Assembly: GCF_022829465.1 (NCBI RefSeq)
Contig: NZ_JAKSXZ010000022.1
Coordinates: 1-64,000, forward strand
Origin: Methylobacterium sp. J-067
GTDB lineage: Bacteria; Pseudomonadota; Alphaproteobacteria; Rhizobiales; Beijerinckiaceae
DNA length: 64,000 bases
Direction: 5' to 3'
Below the pieces are notes generated by a model, which searched no databases, was not told the origin of the DNA, and worked only from the letters and a program-made list of their open reading frames with translations. A program made the position numbers and the translations under genes. Of this stretch, positions 42,253 to 50,724 are shown piece after piece. Numbering within the stretch: the first letter of the stretch is position 1; the number at the start of each line of letters is the position of its first letter.

Positions 42253-45200
42253 GGAGACGCCCTCGGGCCTTCAGGCGGCCCTGGTCGGCGCCTCGGTGCG
42301 GCTGCCCCGCGTGGTGCTGGCGCTGGCCTGTGCCCTCCTCGTCTTCGGGCTCTACGCCCTGGCCGGGGCGCGCTACGACGTGTTCCCCGAATTCACCCCG
42401 CCCACGGCCACGATCCAGACCGAGGCGCCGGGCCTCGACCCGGAGCAGGTCGAGGTGCTGGTGACGCAGATCGTGGAGGGGGCGGTCGCCGGCCTTCCGG
42501 GGCTGGAGACCCTGCGCTCCTCCTCGATCCAAGGCCTGTCGGTGGTCACGGCCACCTTCCGGGCGGGCAGCGGCGTCGATCAGCTGCGCCAGCGGGTGAA
42601 CGAGCGCATCGCCGCCCTGCCGGGGCGCCTGCCGCAGGGCGTCTCGGCGCCGTCGATGACGCCGCTCACCTCCTCGACCCTCACGGTGCTCCTCGTCGGC
42701 CTCACCTCCGCGCGGCGGGACGCCATGGACTTGCGCACCCTCGCCGATTGGACCGTGCGCCCGCGCCTTCAGGCGGTGCCGGGCATCGCCCAGGTCTCGG
42801 TCTATGGCGGCGCGGTGCGCTCCCTCCAGGTGCAGGTGCGCCCCGACGACCTGATCCGCCACCAGATCGGACTCAACGACGTCCTCGCCGCCGCCCGCAA
42901 GGCGACCGGCGTGCGCGGGGCGGGCTTCGTGGACACGCCGAACCAGCGCGTCGTGCTGCGCACCGAGGGGCAGGCCCTCACCCCGGAGGCGCTCGGCCGC
43001 ACGGTGCTCGCCAACGAGGGCGGCGCCAGCGTGATCCTGGCCGACGTCGCCACCGTCACCGCCGCGCCGGAGCCCGCGATCAGCGCCGCCCTGGTCGACG
43101 GCAAGCCCGGCTTGCTGATGATGGTCGGCGCGCAGGTCGGCGTCGACACCCTCGCCGTCACCGCCCGGCTCGAAGCCGCCCTCGACGAGTTGCGCCCCGC
43201 CCTCGACCGCGAGGGCGTGTCCTTACGCCCGGACCTGTTCCGCCCGGCCGACTTCGTCGGCGTCGCCACCGGCAACGTGCTGTTCGCCTTAGGCCTCGGC
43301 GGCGGGCTGGTGGTGATCGTGCTCCTCGTCTTCCTGGGGGATTGGCGCACGGCGCTCATCAGCGCGGCGGCGATCCCGCTCTCCCTCGTGGCAGCGGCCC
43401 TGGTGCTGCAAGCCTGGGGCGAGAGCCTCAACACCATGACGCTCGGCGGCCTCGCGCTCGCCATCGGCGAGGTGGTGGACGACGCGGTGATCGGCGTCGA
43501 GAACGTCACCCGCCGCCTGCGCGAGGCCGGGCGCGCCACCCTCGGCCAGCGGGCGCGGCTGGTGCGCGACGCCATCCTGGAGGTGCGCAGCTCCGTCGCC
43601 TACGCGACGCTGGCCGTGCTGCTGATGTTCCTGCCGGTCCTGGCGCTCACCGGCGTCGCCGGGCGGCTGTTCGGACCCCTGGCGCTGGCCTATGTCGCCG
43701 CCGTCGTCGCCTCGCTCCTCATCGCCCTGACGGTGACGCCTGCGCTGTCGCTCGTCCTCCTCGGCGGAAGGACCGGGCGCGCCGGGCCGGCGATCGACCC
43801 GCCCGCCGTGCGCTGGAGCCGCCGGCTCTATCTCGCGCTCCTGCGCCGCGCCGGCCGCGCGCCGCGTAGTGTCGTCGCCTTCGGGATCGTCTCCGCGCTC
43901 GCCGGGGCGGCGCTCGTGCCCGGCCTCGGCCTGTCCTTCCTGCCCGACCTGCGGGAGGGGCACCTGATCCTCCACATGGTGGCCGCGCCCGGCACCTCAC
44001 TGACGGAATCGCAGCGCCTCGGCACCCTCATCACCGCCGAGCTGAAGGCCATCCCCAGCGTGCGCGCGGTGGCCTCGCAGATCGGCCGGGCCGAGGCCGG
44101 CGAGGACACCGCCGGGCCGCATTACAGCGAGATCCACATCGATCTCGAACCCGGCCTCGGCGGGGCGGCGCAGCGCGGGATCGAGGGACGGATCCGCGAC
44201 CTGATCGCGGGCTTCCCCGGCCCGGCCTTCTCGCTGAAATCCTTCCTCACGGAGCGGATCGAGGAGGTCATCTCCGGCTTCACGGCGCCGGTCGTCGTCA
44301 ACGTGGTCGGCAACGACCTCGACCGGATCGAGGCCGCCGCCCGCGCCGTCGCGCGGGAACTCGCCGAGGTCCGGGGGGCGCGGGACGTGCAGCAGGCCGC
44401 CCCCGCCGGCCTGCCGCAGGTGACGGTTGCCCTGCGGCAGGTCGATCTGCGCCATTGGGGGCTCGATGCCATCGACGTGCTGGAAGCGGTGCGCACCGCC
44501 TACCAGGGCGACACAGTGGGCCAGTCCTACCGGGGCAACGCGGTGTTCAACGTGATCGTCCTGCTCGAGGCCCATGCGCGGGAGCGCCTGAGCGCGATCG
44601 GCGACCTGCCCCTTCGGACGCCGGGCGGGCGCTACCTCCGGCTGTCGCAGGTGGCGGACGTCTACGAGAGCACCGGCCGCTATCAGGTGCAGCACCAAGG
44701 CGCGCAGCGGGTGCAGGCGGTGACGGCCAACGTCGTCGGGCGGGACATCGCGGGCTTCGTCGCGGCGGCCAAGCGCAAGATCGCCAAGGAGGTGCGTCTG
44801 CCGGCGGGGGTCTACATCACCTTCGCGGGCGCCGCCGAGGCGCAGGCGCAGGCGCGGCGCGATCTCCTGTTCCACACGGCGCTGGCCGGGTTCGGCATCG
44901 TGGTGCTGCTCGCCATCGTCACCGGCTCGGGGGCGAACCTCGCCCTGGTGCTGGCGAACCTCCCCTTCGCCTTCGTCGGCGGCGTCGCGGCGGTGCTGCT
45001 GACGGGGGGCACGCTGTCGCTCGGCTCCATCGTCGGCTTCGTCACCCTGTCGGGCATCTCGCTCCGCAACAGCGTGATGATGATCGCCCATTACGAGCAG
45101 ATGGTCGCCCGCGAGGGCCGCCCCTGGGACCGGGACACAGCCTTCGAGGGCGCCGCCGACCGGATGGTGCCGATCCTGATGACCTCCCTCGTCACCGGCC

Positions 45201-45382
45201 TCGGCCTGCTGCCGCTGGCGCTCGGCGCGGGCGAGCCCGGCCGCGAGATCGAGGGTCCGATGGCCGCCGTAATCCTCGGCGGCCTCGTCACCTCGACGGT
45301 GCTGAACCTCCTGATCCTGCCGATCCTCGCCCTGCGCTTCGCCCGCTTCCGGCGGGGGGAGGACTGGCGCGAGGCGGCTTAA
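42245..45382 (+). CDS. RND efflux permease, CusA/HME-like
   Basis: A 1,045-residue pump: PRVVLALACALLVFGLYALA, YDVFPEFTPPTATIQTEAPG, QVEVLVTQIVEGAVAGLPG and LRSSSIQGLSVVTATF are typical of the heavy-metal-efflux (CusA/CzcA) branch. TM4 reads GEVVDDAVIGVENVTRRL, keeping a DD pair for proton transport, near residue 409; GISLRNSVMMIAHYE is near the C-terminus. It starts within the adaptor gene (8-base overlap, translational coupling). The methionine shuttle of CusA is not evident by eye, so substrate (metal or organic) is unsettled. No outer-membrane factor is in the window. Confidence 0.88.
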   Translation: MTEETPSGLQAALVGASVRLPRVVLALACALLVFGLYALAGARYDVFPEFTPPTATIQTEAPGLDPEQVEVLVTQIVEGAVAGLPGLETLRSSSIQGLSVVTATFRAGSGVDQLRQRVNERIAALPGRLPQGVSAPSMTPLTSSTLTVLLVGLTSARRDAMDLRTLADWTVRPRLQAVPGIAQVSVYGGAVRSLQVQVRPDDLIRHQIGLNDVLAAARKATGVRGAGFVDTPNQRVVLRTEGQALTPEALGRTVLANEGGASVILADVATVTAAPEPAISAALVDGKPGLLMMVGAQVGVDTLAVTARLEAALDELRPALDREGVSLRPDLFRPADFVGVATGNVLFALGLGGGLVVIVLLVFLGDWRTALISAAAIPLSLVAAALVLQAWGESLNTMTLGGLALAIGEVVDDAVIGVENVTRRLREAGRATLGQRARLVRDAILEVRSSVAYATLAVLLMFLPVLALTGVAGRLFGPLALAYVAAVVASLLIALTVTPALSLVLLGGRTGRAGPAIDPPAVRWSRRLYLALLRRAGRAPRSVVAFGIVSALAGAALVPGLGLSFLPDLREGHLILHMVAAPGTSLTESQRLGTLITAELKAIPSVRAVASQIGRAEAGEDTAGPHYSEIHIDLEPGLGGAAQRGIEGRIRDLIAGFPGPAFSLKSFLTERIEEVISGFTAPVVVNVVGNDLDRIEAAARAVARELAEVRGARDVQQAAPAGLPQVTVALRQVDLRHWGLDAIDVLEAVRTAYQGDTVGQSYRGNAVFNVIVLLEAHARERLSAIGDLPLRTPGGRYLRLSQVADVYESTGRYQVQHQGAQRVQAVTANVVGRDIAGFVAAAKRKIAKEVRLPAGVYITFAGAAEAQAQARRDLLFHTALAGFGIVVLLAIVTGSGANLALVLANLPFAFVGGVAAVLLTGGTLSLGSIVGFVTLSGISLRNSVMMIAHYEQMVAREGRPWDRDTAFEGAADRMVPILMTSLVTGLGLLPLALGAGEPGREIEGPMAAVILGGLVTSTVLNLLILPILALRFARFRRGEDWREAA

Positions 45383-45396
45383 AGCGCCTCGGCTTT

Positions 45397-45431
45397 CGTG
45401 ATAAGAACATGTGTGAAAAACGCTTATCGCG
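45397..45431. promoter_or_regulatory. Inverted repeat upstream of parD (candidate operator)
   Basis: CGTGATAAG (45397-45405) and CTTATCGCG (45423-45431) form an inverted repeat with 8 of 9 pairs and a 17-base AT-rich spacer. It lies 30-64 bases before the parD start. ParD-type antitoxins repress their own operon through such palindromes. It could alternatively be a terminator stem for the RND operon. Confidence 0.4.
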
Positions 45432-45460
45432 ATGAGCGTCAGCCGCTGCCGAGGGGCGCC

Positions 45461-45730
45461 ATGGCGACAATGACCATCTCCCTCCCCGATCCGATGAAGG
45501 AATGGATCGAGGCCCAGATCAGACAAGGCGAGTACGCCAGCACGAGCGACTATGTCCGTAATCTGGTGCGCCGCGACCGGGAGCGGCGGGCCAAGCCCGA
45601 GTTGACCCTCGAGGATCTTCGCAGAATCGTGGACGAGTCGCGGGCGAGCGGACCGAGCGCGCTCAAGGTCCGCGACATCCTCGCGCGCGCCAGGACGCAT
45701 GTGCAGGGCGACCCGCCGCCGGATGAGTGA
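45461..45730 (+). CDS. parD: ParD-like antitoxin (ribbon-helix-helix, type II TA)
   Basis: An 89-residue protein. MATMTISLPDPMKEWIEAQI is the ribbon-helix-helix DNA-binding start, and QGEYASTSDYVRNLVRRDRE is the signature of the CC2985-type ParD family. The C-terminal half should wrap and neutralise the toxin. ATG 45461 has GAGGGG upstream and fits the family N-terminus. It overlaps the toxin gene by 8 bases. Confidence 0.88.
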   Translation: MATMTISLPDPMKEWIEAQIRQGEYASTSDYVRNLVRRDRERRAKPELTLEDLRRIVDESRASGPSALKVRDILARARTHVQGDPPPDE

Positions 45731-46025
45731 CTACCGCCTCACCAAGCGAGCGGAGGCGGACCTGTTCGACATCGCCGTTCACGGCTACCGGCAGTTCGGC
45801 GCCCGCCAAGCGGAAGCCTACGCCGCCGGACTCGAGCACGCGTTCGAACTCCTCGCTGAGAATCCCGAGATGGGCCGGAAGGCCGACGTGATTAGGCCGG
45901 GCGTTCACCGGCACGAGCATGCTTCTCACGTCATCCTATACGAGAGCGTGGACGACGGCGTTCTGATCCTGGCCATCGTTCACCGCCGCAGCGTGAGGCG
46001 CCTCGCGCTGCGGGAGGATGGGTGA
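45723..46025 (+). CDS. parE: ParE-like toxin (type II TA)
   Basis: A 100-residue RelE/ParE-superfamily protein: MSDYRLTKRAEADLFDIAVH at the N-terminus, HAFELLAENPEMGRKAD in the middle and the C-terminal strand VLILAIVHRRSV. ParE toxins act on DNA gyrase; the exact target here is inferred from family. It starts in ATGAGTGA, overlapping the parD stop, so it is translationally coupled. The convergent slcC stop is only 3 bases away. Confidence 0.88.
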   Translation: MSDYRLTKRAEADLFDIAVHGYRQFGARQAEAYAAGLEHAFELLAENPEMGRKADVIRPGVHRHEHASHVILYESVDDGVLILAIVHRRSVRRLALREDG

Positions 46026-46028
46026 CGC

Positions 46029-46961
46029 CTACAACGCCTCGGCCACGGCCTTGGCGATCATCCGCGAGACCCGCACGTTCGATTCCACCGTCACCCCCGC
46101 GATGTGGGGCGTGAGGATCAGGTTCGGGCAGTCCGCGAACACCGCCCCGGCCTCGGCCGAGAGGGGTTCGGCGTCGAACACGTCGAGGGCCGCGCCGCCG
46201 AGATGGCCCTCCCGCAGAGCCTGCGCCACGGCGGGCTCGTCCACGACGCCGCCGCGCGCCGCGTTGATGAGGATCGCCCCCTTCGGCAGCCGCGCGATCA
46301 TCCGCGCGTCGATGAGCCCGCGCGTCGCGTCCGTCAGGGGCACGTGCAGCGAGAGCACGTCCGCCTCCGCCACGAGGTCGTGCAGGGGCAGGCTGGCGAC
46401 GCGGCCGCCGGGCTGCGCCCAGGCCGGATGGTCGGCTGGCAGGAAGGGGTCGTGCGCGCTCACCCGCATCCCGAGGGCGGCGGCGCGCTGGGCCGTCTCG
46501 CGGGCGATGGAGCCGAAGCCGACGAGGCCGAGCCGCTTGCCGGCGATCTCCCGGCCCATCAGCCGCCCGCGCGGCCAAGTCCCGGCGGCGACGTCGGCCG
46601 TGGCGCCGTAGGCCCCGCGCAGCAGCAGCATCGCCGTGGCGACGACGTATTCGGCCACCGAGACGTCGTTCGCCCCCGTCGCCGGGATCACCGTGATGCC
46701 TCGCGCCTGGCAGGCCGGCTGGTCGATGTTGTCGAGGCCGACGCCGAGGCGTCCGACGACGCGCAAGGCCGGGCCGGCGGCCAGCAGCGCCGCGTTCACC
46801 TTCGTCCGGTTGCGGACGATGAGCGCCCGCGCCCCGGACAGGGCGGCGCGCAGGTCGTCGGGTCTGTCGACGAGGGTCGGATCGTAGGCCACGTCGAAGC
46901 CCGACAGCGAATCGCGGATCGCGTCCTCGTCCATGAATTCGGTGATGACGACGTCCGGCAT
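46029..46961 (-). CDS. slcC: D-2-hydroxyacid dehydrogenase family enzyme, probable (S)-sulfolactate dehydrogenase
   Basis: A 310-residue NAD-dependent dehydrogenase. The NAD site is LGLVGFGSIARETAQRA, and the catalytic Arg-Glu-His set is seen in INAARGGVVDEPAV and NLILTPHIAGVTVES. In isolation it could be a phosphoglycerate dehydrogenase homologue; next to comC and suyAB it matches SlcC, which oxidises (S)-sulfolactate to 3-sulfopyruvate. ATG 46961 with AAGGAAC upstream. Last gene of the suy operon, 19 bases after comC. Substrate assignment rests on context. Confidence 0.8.
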   Translation of the reverse strand: MPDVVITEFMDEDAIRDSLSGFDVAYDPTLVDRPDDLRAALSGARALIVRNRTKVNAALLAAGPALRVVGRLGVGLDNIDQPACQARGITVIPATGANDVSVAEYVVATAMLLLRGAYGATADVAAGTWPRGRLMGREIAGKRLGLVGFGSIARETAQRAAALGMRVSAHDPFLPADHPAWAQPGGRVASLPLHDLVAEADVLSLHVPLTDATRGLIDARMIARLPKGAILINAARGGVVDEPAVAQALREGHLGGAALDVFDAEPLSAEAGAVFADCPNLILTPHIAGVTVESNVRVSRMIAKAVAEAL

Positions 46962-46980
46962 CTTCTGTTCCTTGGATGGG

Positions 46981-47973
46981 TCAGATCGCGGCGATCTCGG
47001 CCAGGAGCTTGGCGTCCACCGCGAGCCCGTCGCGCGCGGCCTTCTGGCGGAGCCCGAGCCGGCGCTGGCCGGGCAGGCGCGCGCCGGGCTGGTCCTCGAT
47101 GGCGGCGGCGAGGAGGGCGAAGCGGTCCAGGGCGCCGTTCCCGAAAGCATCCGGGTCGAAGGCCAGGATGAGCTGGCCGGTGCCGGGCGGGCCGCCCTTG
47201 TCGTCGAGGAAGGAGGAGGCGTCGGCCGCGAAGGTCGCGCCCGTCAGGCCGGCGGCCAGCAGTTCCACCATCAGGGCGAGCGCCGTGCCCTTGGCGTCGC
47301 CGAGCGGCAGCATCGTGCCCGCGAGGGCGGCGGTGGCGTCGGTGGTCGGGCGGCCCTCCGCATCGACGGCCCAGCCCTCGGGGATCGGCTCGCCGCGCTG
47401 CTTGGCCGAGACGATGTTGCCCCGCGCCACCTTCGACAGGGAGAGATCGACCACCACCGGCTCCCGCCCCGGCAGGGGGCAGGCGAAGGCGATGGGGTTG
47501 GTGCCGAACACGGCCCGCTTGCCGTTCCAGGGGGCGATGGCCGCCGGGGTGTTGGCGAAGAGCAGGGCGACGAGGCCCTGGCGCGCCAGATCCTCCACGA
47601 ACAGCCCCGCCGCGCCGCAATGGTGCGAACGCCGGATGGCGGCGGCGGCAAGGCCGCTCTCGCGGGCCATGCCGGGCAGGGCGTCGAGGGCGAGCGCCAG
47701 GGCCGGGTAGGCGAAACCGCTCGCCGCATCGATGGCTGCTACCGCCGGGCGGGGCTTGGCGAGGGTGGGGGTCGCGTGGCCGTCGACCTTGCCGGCCTTG
47801 GCCTGCGCCGCGTAGCTCGGCACCCGCGAGAGCCCGTGGCCCTTCAAGCCGTCCGCCTCGGCCCGCACCAGGGCGGCGGCGACGTGCCGGGCGTTGCCCG
47901 GCGCGGTGTCCGCCCGGACGAGGGCGTCGGCGACCACCATCTCGGCGTCCGGGATCGTGAGGATGTCGGCCAT
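46981..47973 (-). CDS. comC: Ldh2-family dehydrogenase, probable (R)-sulfolactate dehydrogenase
   Basis: A 330-residue member of the malate/L-lactate/ureidoglycolate dehydrogenase family. AAALVRAEADGLKGHGLSRV is the family N-terminal signature (EADGxxxHGxxR), the catalytic histidines are in RRSHHCGAAG, and FGTNPIAFACP and GDAKGTALALMVELLAAGLTG follow. ComC reduces sulfopyruvate to (R)-sulfolactate, the substrate of SuyAB; with SlcC it would invert (S)- to (R)-sulfolactate. ATG 47973 starts MADILTIPDAE. It lies between suyB and slcC. Function from family plus context. Confidence 0.83.
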   Translation of the reverse strand: MADILTIPDAEMVVADALVRADTAPGNARHVAAALVRAEADGLKGHGLSRVPSYAAQAKAGKVDGHATPTLAKPRPAVAAIDAASGFAYPALALALDALPGMARESGLAAAAIRRSHHCGAAGLFVEDLARQGLVALLFANTPAAIAPWNGKRAVFGTNPIAFACPLPGREPVVVDLSLSKVARGNIVSAKQRGEPIPEGWAVDAEGRPTTDATAALAGTMLPLGDAKGTALALMVELLAAGLTGATFAADASSFLDDKGGPPGTGQLILAFDPDAFGNGALDRFALLAAAIEDQPGARLPGQRRLGLRQKAARDGLAVDAKLLAEIAAI

Positions 47974-47999
47974 GGCGCTTCGGGGGTTGGAGTGTCCTC

Positions 48000-48027
48000 C
48001 CCCTCTCCCCGCTGGCGGGGAGAGGGG
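48000..48027. repeat. Perfect inverted repeat between suyB and comC
   Basis: CCCCTCTCCCCGC (48000-48012), TG, GCGGGGAGAGGGG (48015-48027): two perfect 13-base arms with almost no loop. It fills the 62-base gap between suyB and comC. It resembles a dispersed intergenic palindrome common in high-GC bacteria; as RNA it could stabilise the upstream suyAB message or reduce read-through to comC. Confidence 0.65.
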
Positions 48028-48035
48028 CGATGGGA

Positions 48036-49313
48036 TCACGCGCTCCGGTAGAGCTTCGTCATCACGAACTCCCGGTGGCCGAGGGATTCGGCCGCCGTAA
48101 GCCGGCCGTTGGCCGTGCGCACCACCATGTCGATCAGCGCGTCGCCCGCCGCATCCAGCGTCATGTCCCGGCGCAGTACGCCGGTCACGTCCACGTCGAT
48201 GTGCTCGCCCATGGTGCGCAGGGTCTTCGGGTTGCCGCTGATCTTGATCACCGGCACGATCGGGTTGCCGATCACGTTGCCCTGGCCGGTCGGGAAGGTG
48301 TGGATCACGTAGCCCGCCGCCGCCATCAGCGTCACGCATTCGGCCGCCGCCGAGGACGTGTCCATGTAGTAGAGGCCCGGACCCTTGGCCGGGGCTTCCG
48401 CCGGCTGAAGGGCGTCGATGTACCGGCACTCGCGGCCGATCTTCTCGAGGTTGCCGAGCGCCTTCTCCTCGATCGTGGTCAGGCCGCCCGCGATGTTGCC
48501 CTTGGTCGGCTGCGAATCCGACAGGTCGTCGGTCTTGTGCGCCTCGATCACGTCTTCCTGGTACGCTTTCCACATCGCGTACCACTTCTCGGCGATTTCA
48601 GGGCTCGCCGCGCGCTCGCGGCACAGGTGCTCGGCGCCGGTGATCTCGGAGGTCTCGCCGAACACGCCGTAGATCCCGTGGGGGATCAGCTTGTCGTACA
48701 TGTTGCCCACCGTCGGGCAGGAGGCGAGGCCCGTCGTGGTGTCGGACTCGCCGCACTTGGTCGAGACCCACAGGTCGGTGATCGGGCATTCCTCCTTGGG
48801 CAACTCGCTCGCCCATTGCAGGAGGCGCTTGGCGGCGTAGCTCGCCTTGGCGATGGTCGCGATGTCGCCGTGGCCCTCGATGCCGAAGCCGACCACCGGC
48901 TTGCCGGTCTTGGCGATGCCCTCGACCACGCGGGACGTCCAGCCGTCCTCGATGCCGATCACCACCACGGCGGCGACGTTCGGGTTCGAGCCGATGCCGA
49001 TCAGGGTGCGGAAGTGGATCTCCAGATCCTCGCCGAACTGCAACCGCCCGTAGGCGTGCGGCAGGGCCATCGTGCCCTTCACATTATTGGCCACCGCCTC
49101 GCAGGAGGCGTTCGACAGGTCGTCGAGGGGCAGGAGGACGACGTGGTTGCGCACGCCGACCCGTCCGTTCTCCCGCCGCCAGCCCATGAAGGTGGCACCG
49201 GCGTAATCCTCCGACGCGCGCCCGCTCGGCAGCGCCTGGGTGGTGAATTGATCGGGGGCCCCGCCGGCATAGGCGGCGGGCATGGAATGCTCGAAGGCGG
49301 CCTGCAAGCTCAT
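48036..49313 (-). CDS. suyB: (R)-sulfolactate sulfo-lyase, large subunit
   Basis: A 425-residue UxaA-superfamily protein. [20 protein letters not shown] is the family signature (GRxGxRN); [21 protein letters not shown] and [17 protein letters not shown] follow. SuyAB is an iron-dependent lyase that splits (R)-sulfolactate into pyruvate and sulfite in the cytoplasm. An altronate dehydratase could look similar alone, but the split small subunit, the two hydroxyacid dehydrogenases and the sorAB genes across the regulator favour SuyB strongly. It starts 7 bases after suyA. Confidence 0.9.
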   Translation of the reverse strand: MSLQAAFEHSMPAAYAGGAPDQFTTQALPSGRASEDYAGATFMGWRRENGRVGVRNHVVLLPLDDLSNASCEAVANNVKGTMALPHAYGRLQFGEDLEIHFRTLIGIGSNPNVAAVVVIGIEDGWTSRVVEGIAKTGKPVVGFGIEGHGDIATIAKASYAAKRLLQWASELPKEECPITDLWVSTKCGESDTTTGLASCPTVGNMYDKLIPHGIYGVFGETSEITGAEHLCRERAASPEIAEKWYAMWKAYQEDVIEAHKTDDLSDSQPTKGNIAGGLTTIEEKALGNLEKIGRECRYIDALQPAEAPAKGPGLYYMDTSSAAAECVTLMAAAGYVIHTFPTGQGNVIGNPIVPVIKISGNPKTLRTMGEHIDVDVTGVLRRDMTLDAAGDALIDMVVRTANGRLTAAESLGHREFVMTKLYRSA

Positions 49314-49320
49314 GGGATCC

Positions 49321-49608
49321 TCACCAACGCTTCGTCTTGAGATTGTGGGTGTGGACGTGCTCGCCCTTGGCGATGTCGGCGACGGCCTTGCCGATGTCCT
49401 GGCCGTACTTCCACACCGTGTCGCCGGACTTGATGTCCTGCAGGGCGACCTTGTGGCCGATGGGGATCTCCTGCTTCGCCGTCAGCCGGAAGTCCGAATT
49501 GTCGTGCGTGACCACGCACAGCATCTCCGTTCCGGCATTGAGGTTCTCGACCACGACGACGCCCACCGAATCCTTGGGGTCGTGGACGAGGAGTTGGGGA
49601 ACTCCCAT
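49321..49608 (-). CDS. suyA: (R)-sulfolactate sulfo-lyase, small subunit (SAF domain)
   Basis: A 95-residue protein with the SAF/UxaA N-terminal domain: [40 protein letters not shown] and a His-rich end [13 protein letters not shown]. Length and composition are typical of SuyA. It forms the sulfo-lyase with SuyB and heads the minus-strand operon suyA-suyB-comC-slcC. The promoter and palindrome lie 28-60 bases upstream. Confidence 0.9.
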   Translation of the reverse strand: MGVPQLLVHDPKDSVGVVVVENLNAGTEMLCVVTHDNSDFRLTAKQEIPIGHKVALQDIKSGDTVWKYGQDIGKAVADIAKGEHVHTHNLKTKRW

Positions 49609-49635
49609 TGCGTGCCTCCCGCTGCTTGGTCCGCC

Positions 49636-49668
49636 GGTCTTGTATAAGACCTAAGAATAGGCGGTCAA
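49636..49668 (-). promoter_or_regulatory. suyA promoter overlapped by a palindromic GntR operator candidate
   Basis: Reading the minus strand, TTGACC (49663-49668) and TATACA (49641-49646) form a sigma-70-like pair with 16 bases between. The sequence GGTCTTGTATAAGACC (49636-49651, plus strand) is an inverted repeat with perfect six-base arms that covers the -10. A repressor bound here would block the promoter. The same core recurs at 50504-50519. Confidence 0.65.
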
Positions 49669-49684
49669 GGGCGGCGGCGCGGTC

Positions 49685-50449
49685 TCAGGCGCTGGCGCCG
49701 TCCGTGTCGACGATGTCGGCCGAGTAGCGGTTCTCGCGGGTGTCGCAGCGGCTGATGCGCAGTTCCACGGGACGCCCACTCACGTCGAAGGCGACGCGGA
49801 CGATCTCCAACAGGGGCGATCCCTCCGGCACGGCCAGCGCCTGCGCCTCCTCCGGCCCGGCGGCGATGGCCTGGAGCCGTTCCTGCACGCGGGTGATCAG
49901 GATGCCGTGGCGCTCCTGGTAGATGACGTACATCTCCTCGCTCATCTCCTCCGTCGCCGGGAGGTCGAGGACGGGGATGATGGCGGCCGGCACGACGACG
50001 AACTCGTAGATCGCGGGGGCATCCTTGAGCGTCCGCACCCGCGTGACGGCGTGCAGGGGCGCGCCCTCGGGAAGGGACAATTGCCGCGCCTCCTCTGCCG
50101 TGGCGGGGCGGATCGCCTGCGCGATCAGCCGGCTCTTGGGGGAGAGCCGGGCGCCCTCCGGCGTGACGATGCGGAAGAACCGGAACAGCACGGTGTCGCG
50201 CGCGTGCCGGGCGACATAGGTGCCGACCCCCTGGCGCCGCACGATCAGCTTCTCGCCCTCCAGCGCGATCAGCGCCTTGCGCACCGTGCCCTGGCTCACC
50301 CCGTATTCGGCGGCGAGTTCGTGCTCCGTCGGCAGGAGGTCGCCGGGCTTCCAGGCCCCGTCCGCGATCCGCTTCGTGATGAGCCCCTGGATCTGGACGT
50401 AGAGCGGCCTTAGCTCCGGCTTGAAGGTCGCGGCGGGGTGGTCGTTCAT
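49685..50449 (-). CDS. GntR-family regulator, HutC/FarR subfamily, probable sulfolactate-responsive repressor
   Basis: A 254-residue protein. Residues about 12-75 form the winged-helix GntR DNA-binding domain: LYVQIQGLITKRIADGAWKP, LPTEHELAAEYGVSQGTVRK and GVGTYVARHA. From about 90 the UTRA ligand domain follows (LSLPEGAPLHAVTRVR, VPEGSPLLEIVRVAFDVSGR). UTRA regulators sense small carboxylates or sugars, so sulfolactate or sulfopyruvate is a reasonable effector. It sits at the head of the minus-strand cluster, 76 bases before suyA, and beside two matching palindromes. Confidence 0.88.
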   Translation of the reverse strand: MNDHPAATFKPELRPLYVQIQGLITKRIADGAWKPGDLLPTEHELAAEYGVSQGTVRKALIALEGEKLIVRRQGVGTYVARHARDTVLFRFFRIVTPEGARLSPKSRLIAQAIRPATAEEARQLSLPEGAPLHAVTRVRTLKDAPAIYEFVVVPAAIIPVLDLPATEEMSEEMYVIYQERHGILITRVQERLQAIAAGPEEAQALAVPEGSPLLEIVRVAFDVSGRPVELRISRCDTRENRYSADIVDTDGASA

Positions 50450-50503
50450 CGCAGGCTCGGGGGGCGTCGGAAGGGCGGCGTGCGCTGCCTTGACTGCGTC
50501 AGA

Positions 50504-50519
50504 TATCTTATATAAGACC
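50504..50519. promoter_or_regulatory. Second GntR operator candidate in the gntR/transporter gap
   Basis: TATCTTATATAAGACC contains the perfect 12-base palindrome TCTTATATAAGA (50506-50517) and shares TCTTRTATAAGACC with the site before suyA. It lies 55-70 bases before the regulator start and about 280 before the transporter start. A TTGACT at 50490-50495 on the plus strand with TATAAG 15 bases later could be the transporter promoter, overlapped by this site. Confidence 0.62.
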
Positions 50520-50607
50520 TCCCGACCAGCTTAGTGGCAGACCCTCGCAAAGGGGGCAGGCGAACCGGCCTCGCCGGTTTTATCACAAGCGTTCCTGGGA
50601 GGGAGCG

Positions 50608-50685
50608 ATGAGGCGAGAAGCCGGCACCGGCGGGGCCCCCCGTCCCGCGCGCACGCGCCGTCATTCCAAAGACCGACATCGCTGA
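50608..50685 (+). CDS. Short Arg-rich ORF in the transporter leader (25 aa), candidate leader peptide
   Basis: An ATG with an excellent ribosome binding site (GGGAGGGAG, 4 bases upstream) opens a 25-codon frame reading MRREAGTGGAPRPARTRRHS and ending KDRHR before TGA. Eight of 25 residues are Arg. It lies in the roughly 290-base leader between the candidate promoter and the transporter, and a strong hairpin (50725-50757) follows 39 bases after its stop. Whether it is translated is unknown; the start context is better than that of several real genes here. Confidence 0.35.
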   Translation: MRREAGTGGAPRPARTRRHSKDRHR

Positions 50686-50724
50686 CAGAGACTCCGCACT
50701 CGCGGGGCCTTCCGACATGCGCCT

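Noticed and set aside
46029..46961. Phosphoglycerate dehydrogenase (serA)
   Set aside because: Too short for SerA with its ACT domain, and the operon context (comC, suyAB) points to sulfolactate dehydrogenase.
48036..49608. Altronate dehydratase (uxaA)
   Set aside because: The superfamily fits, but there are no hexuronate genes nearby, the small SAF subunit is separate, and sulfite dehydrogenase genes lie across the regulator.
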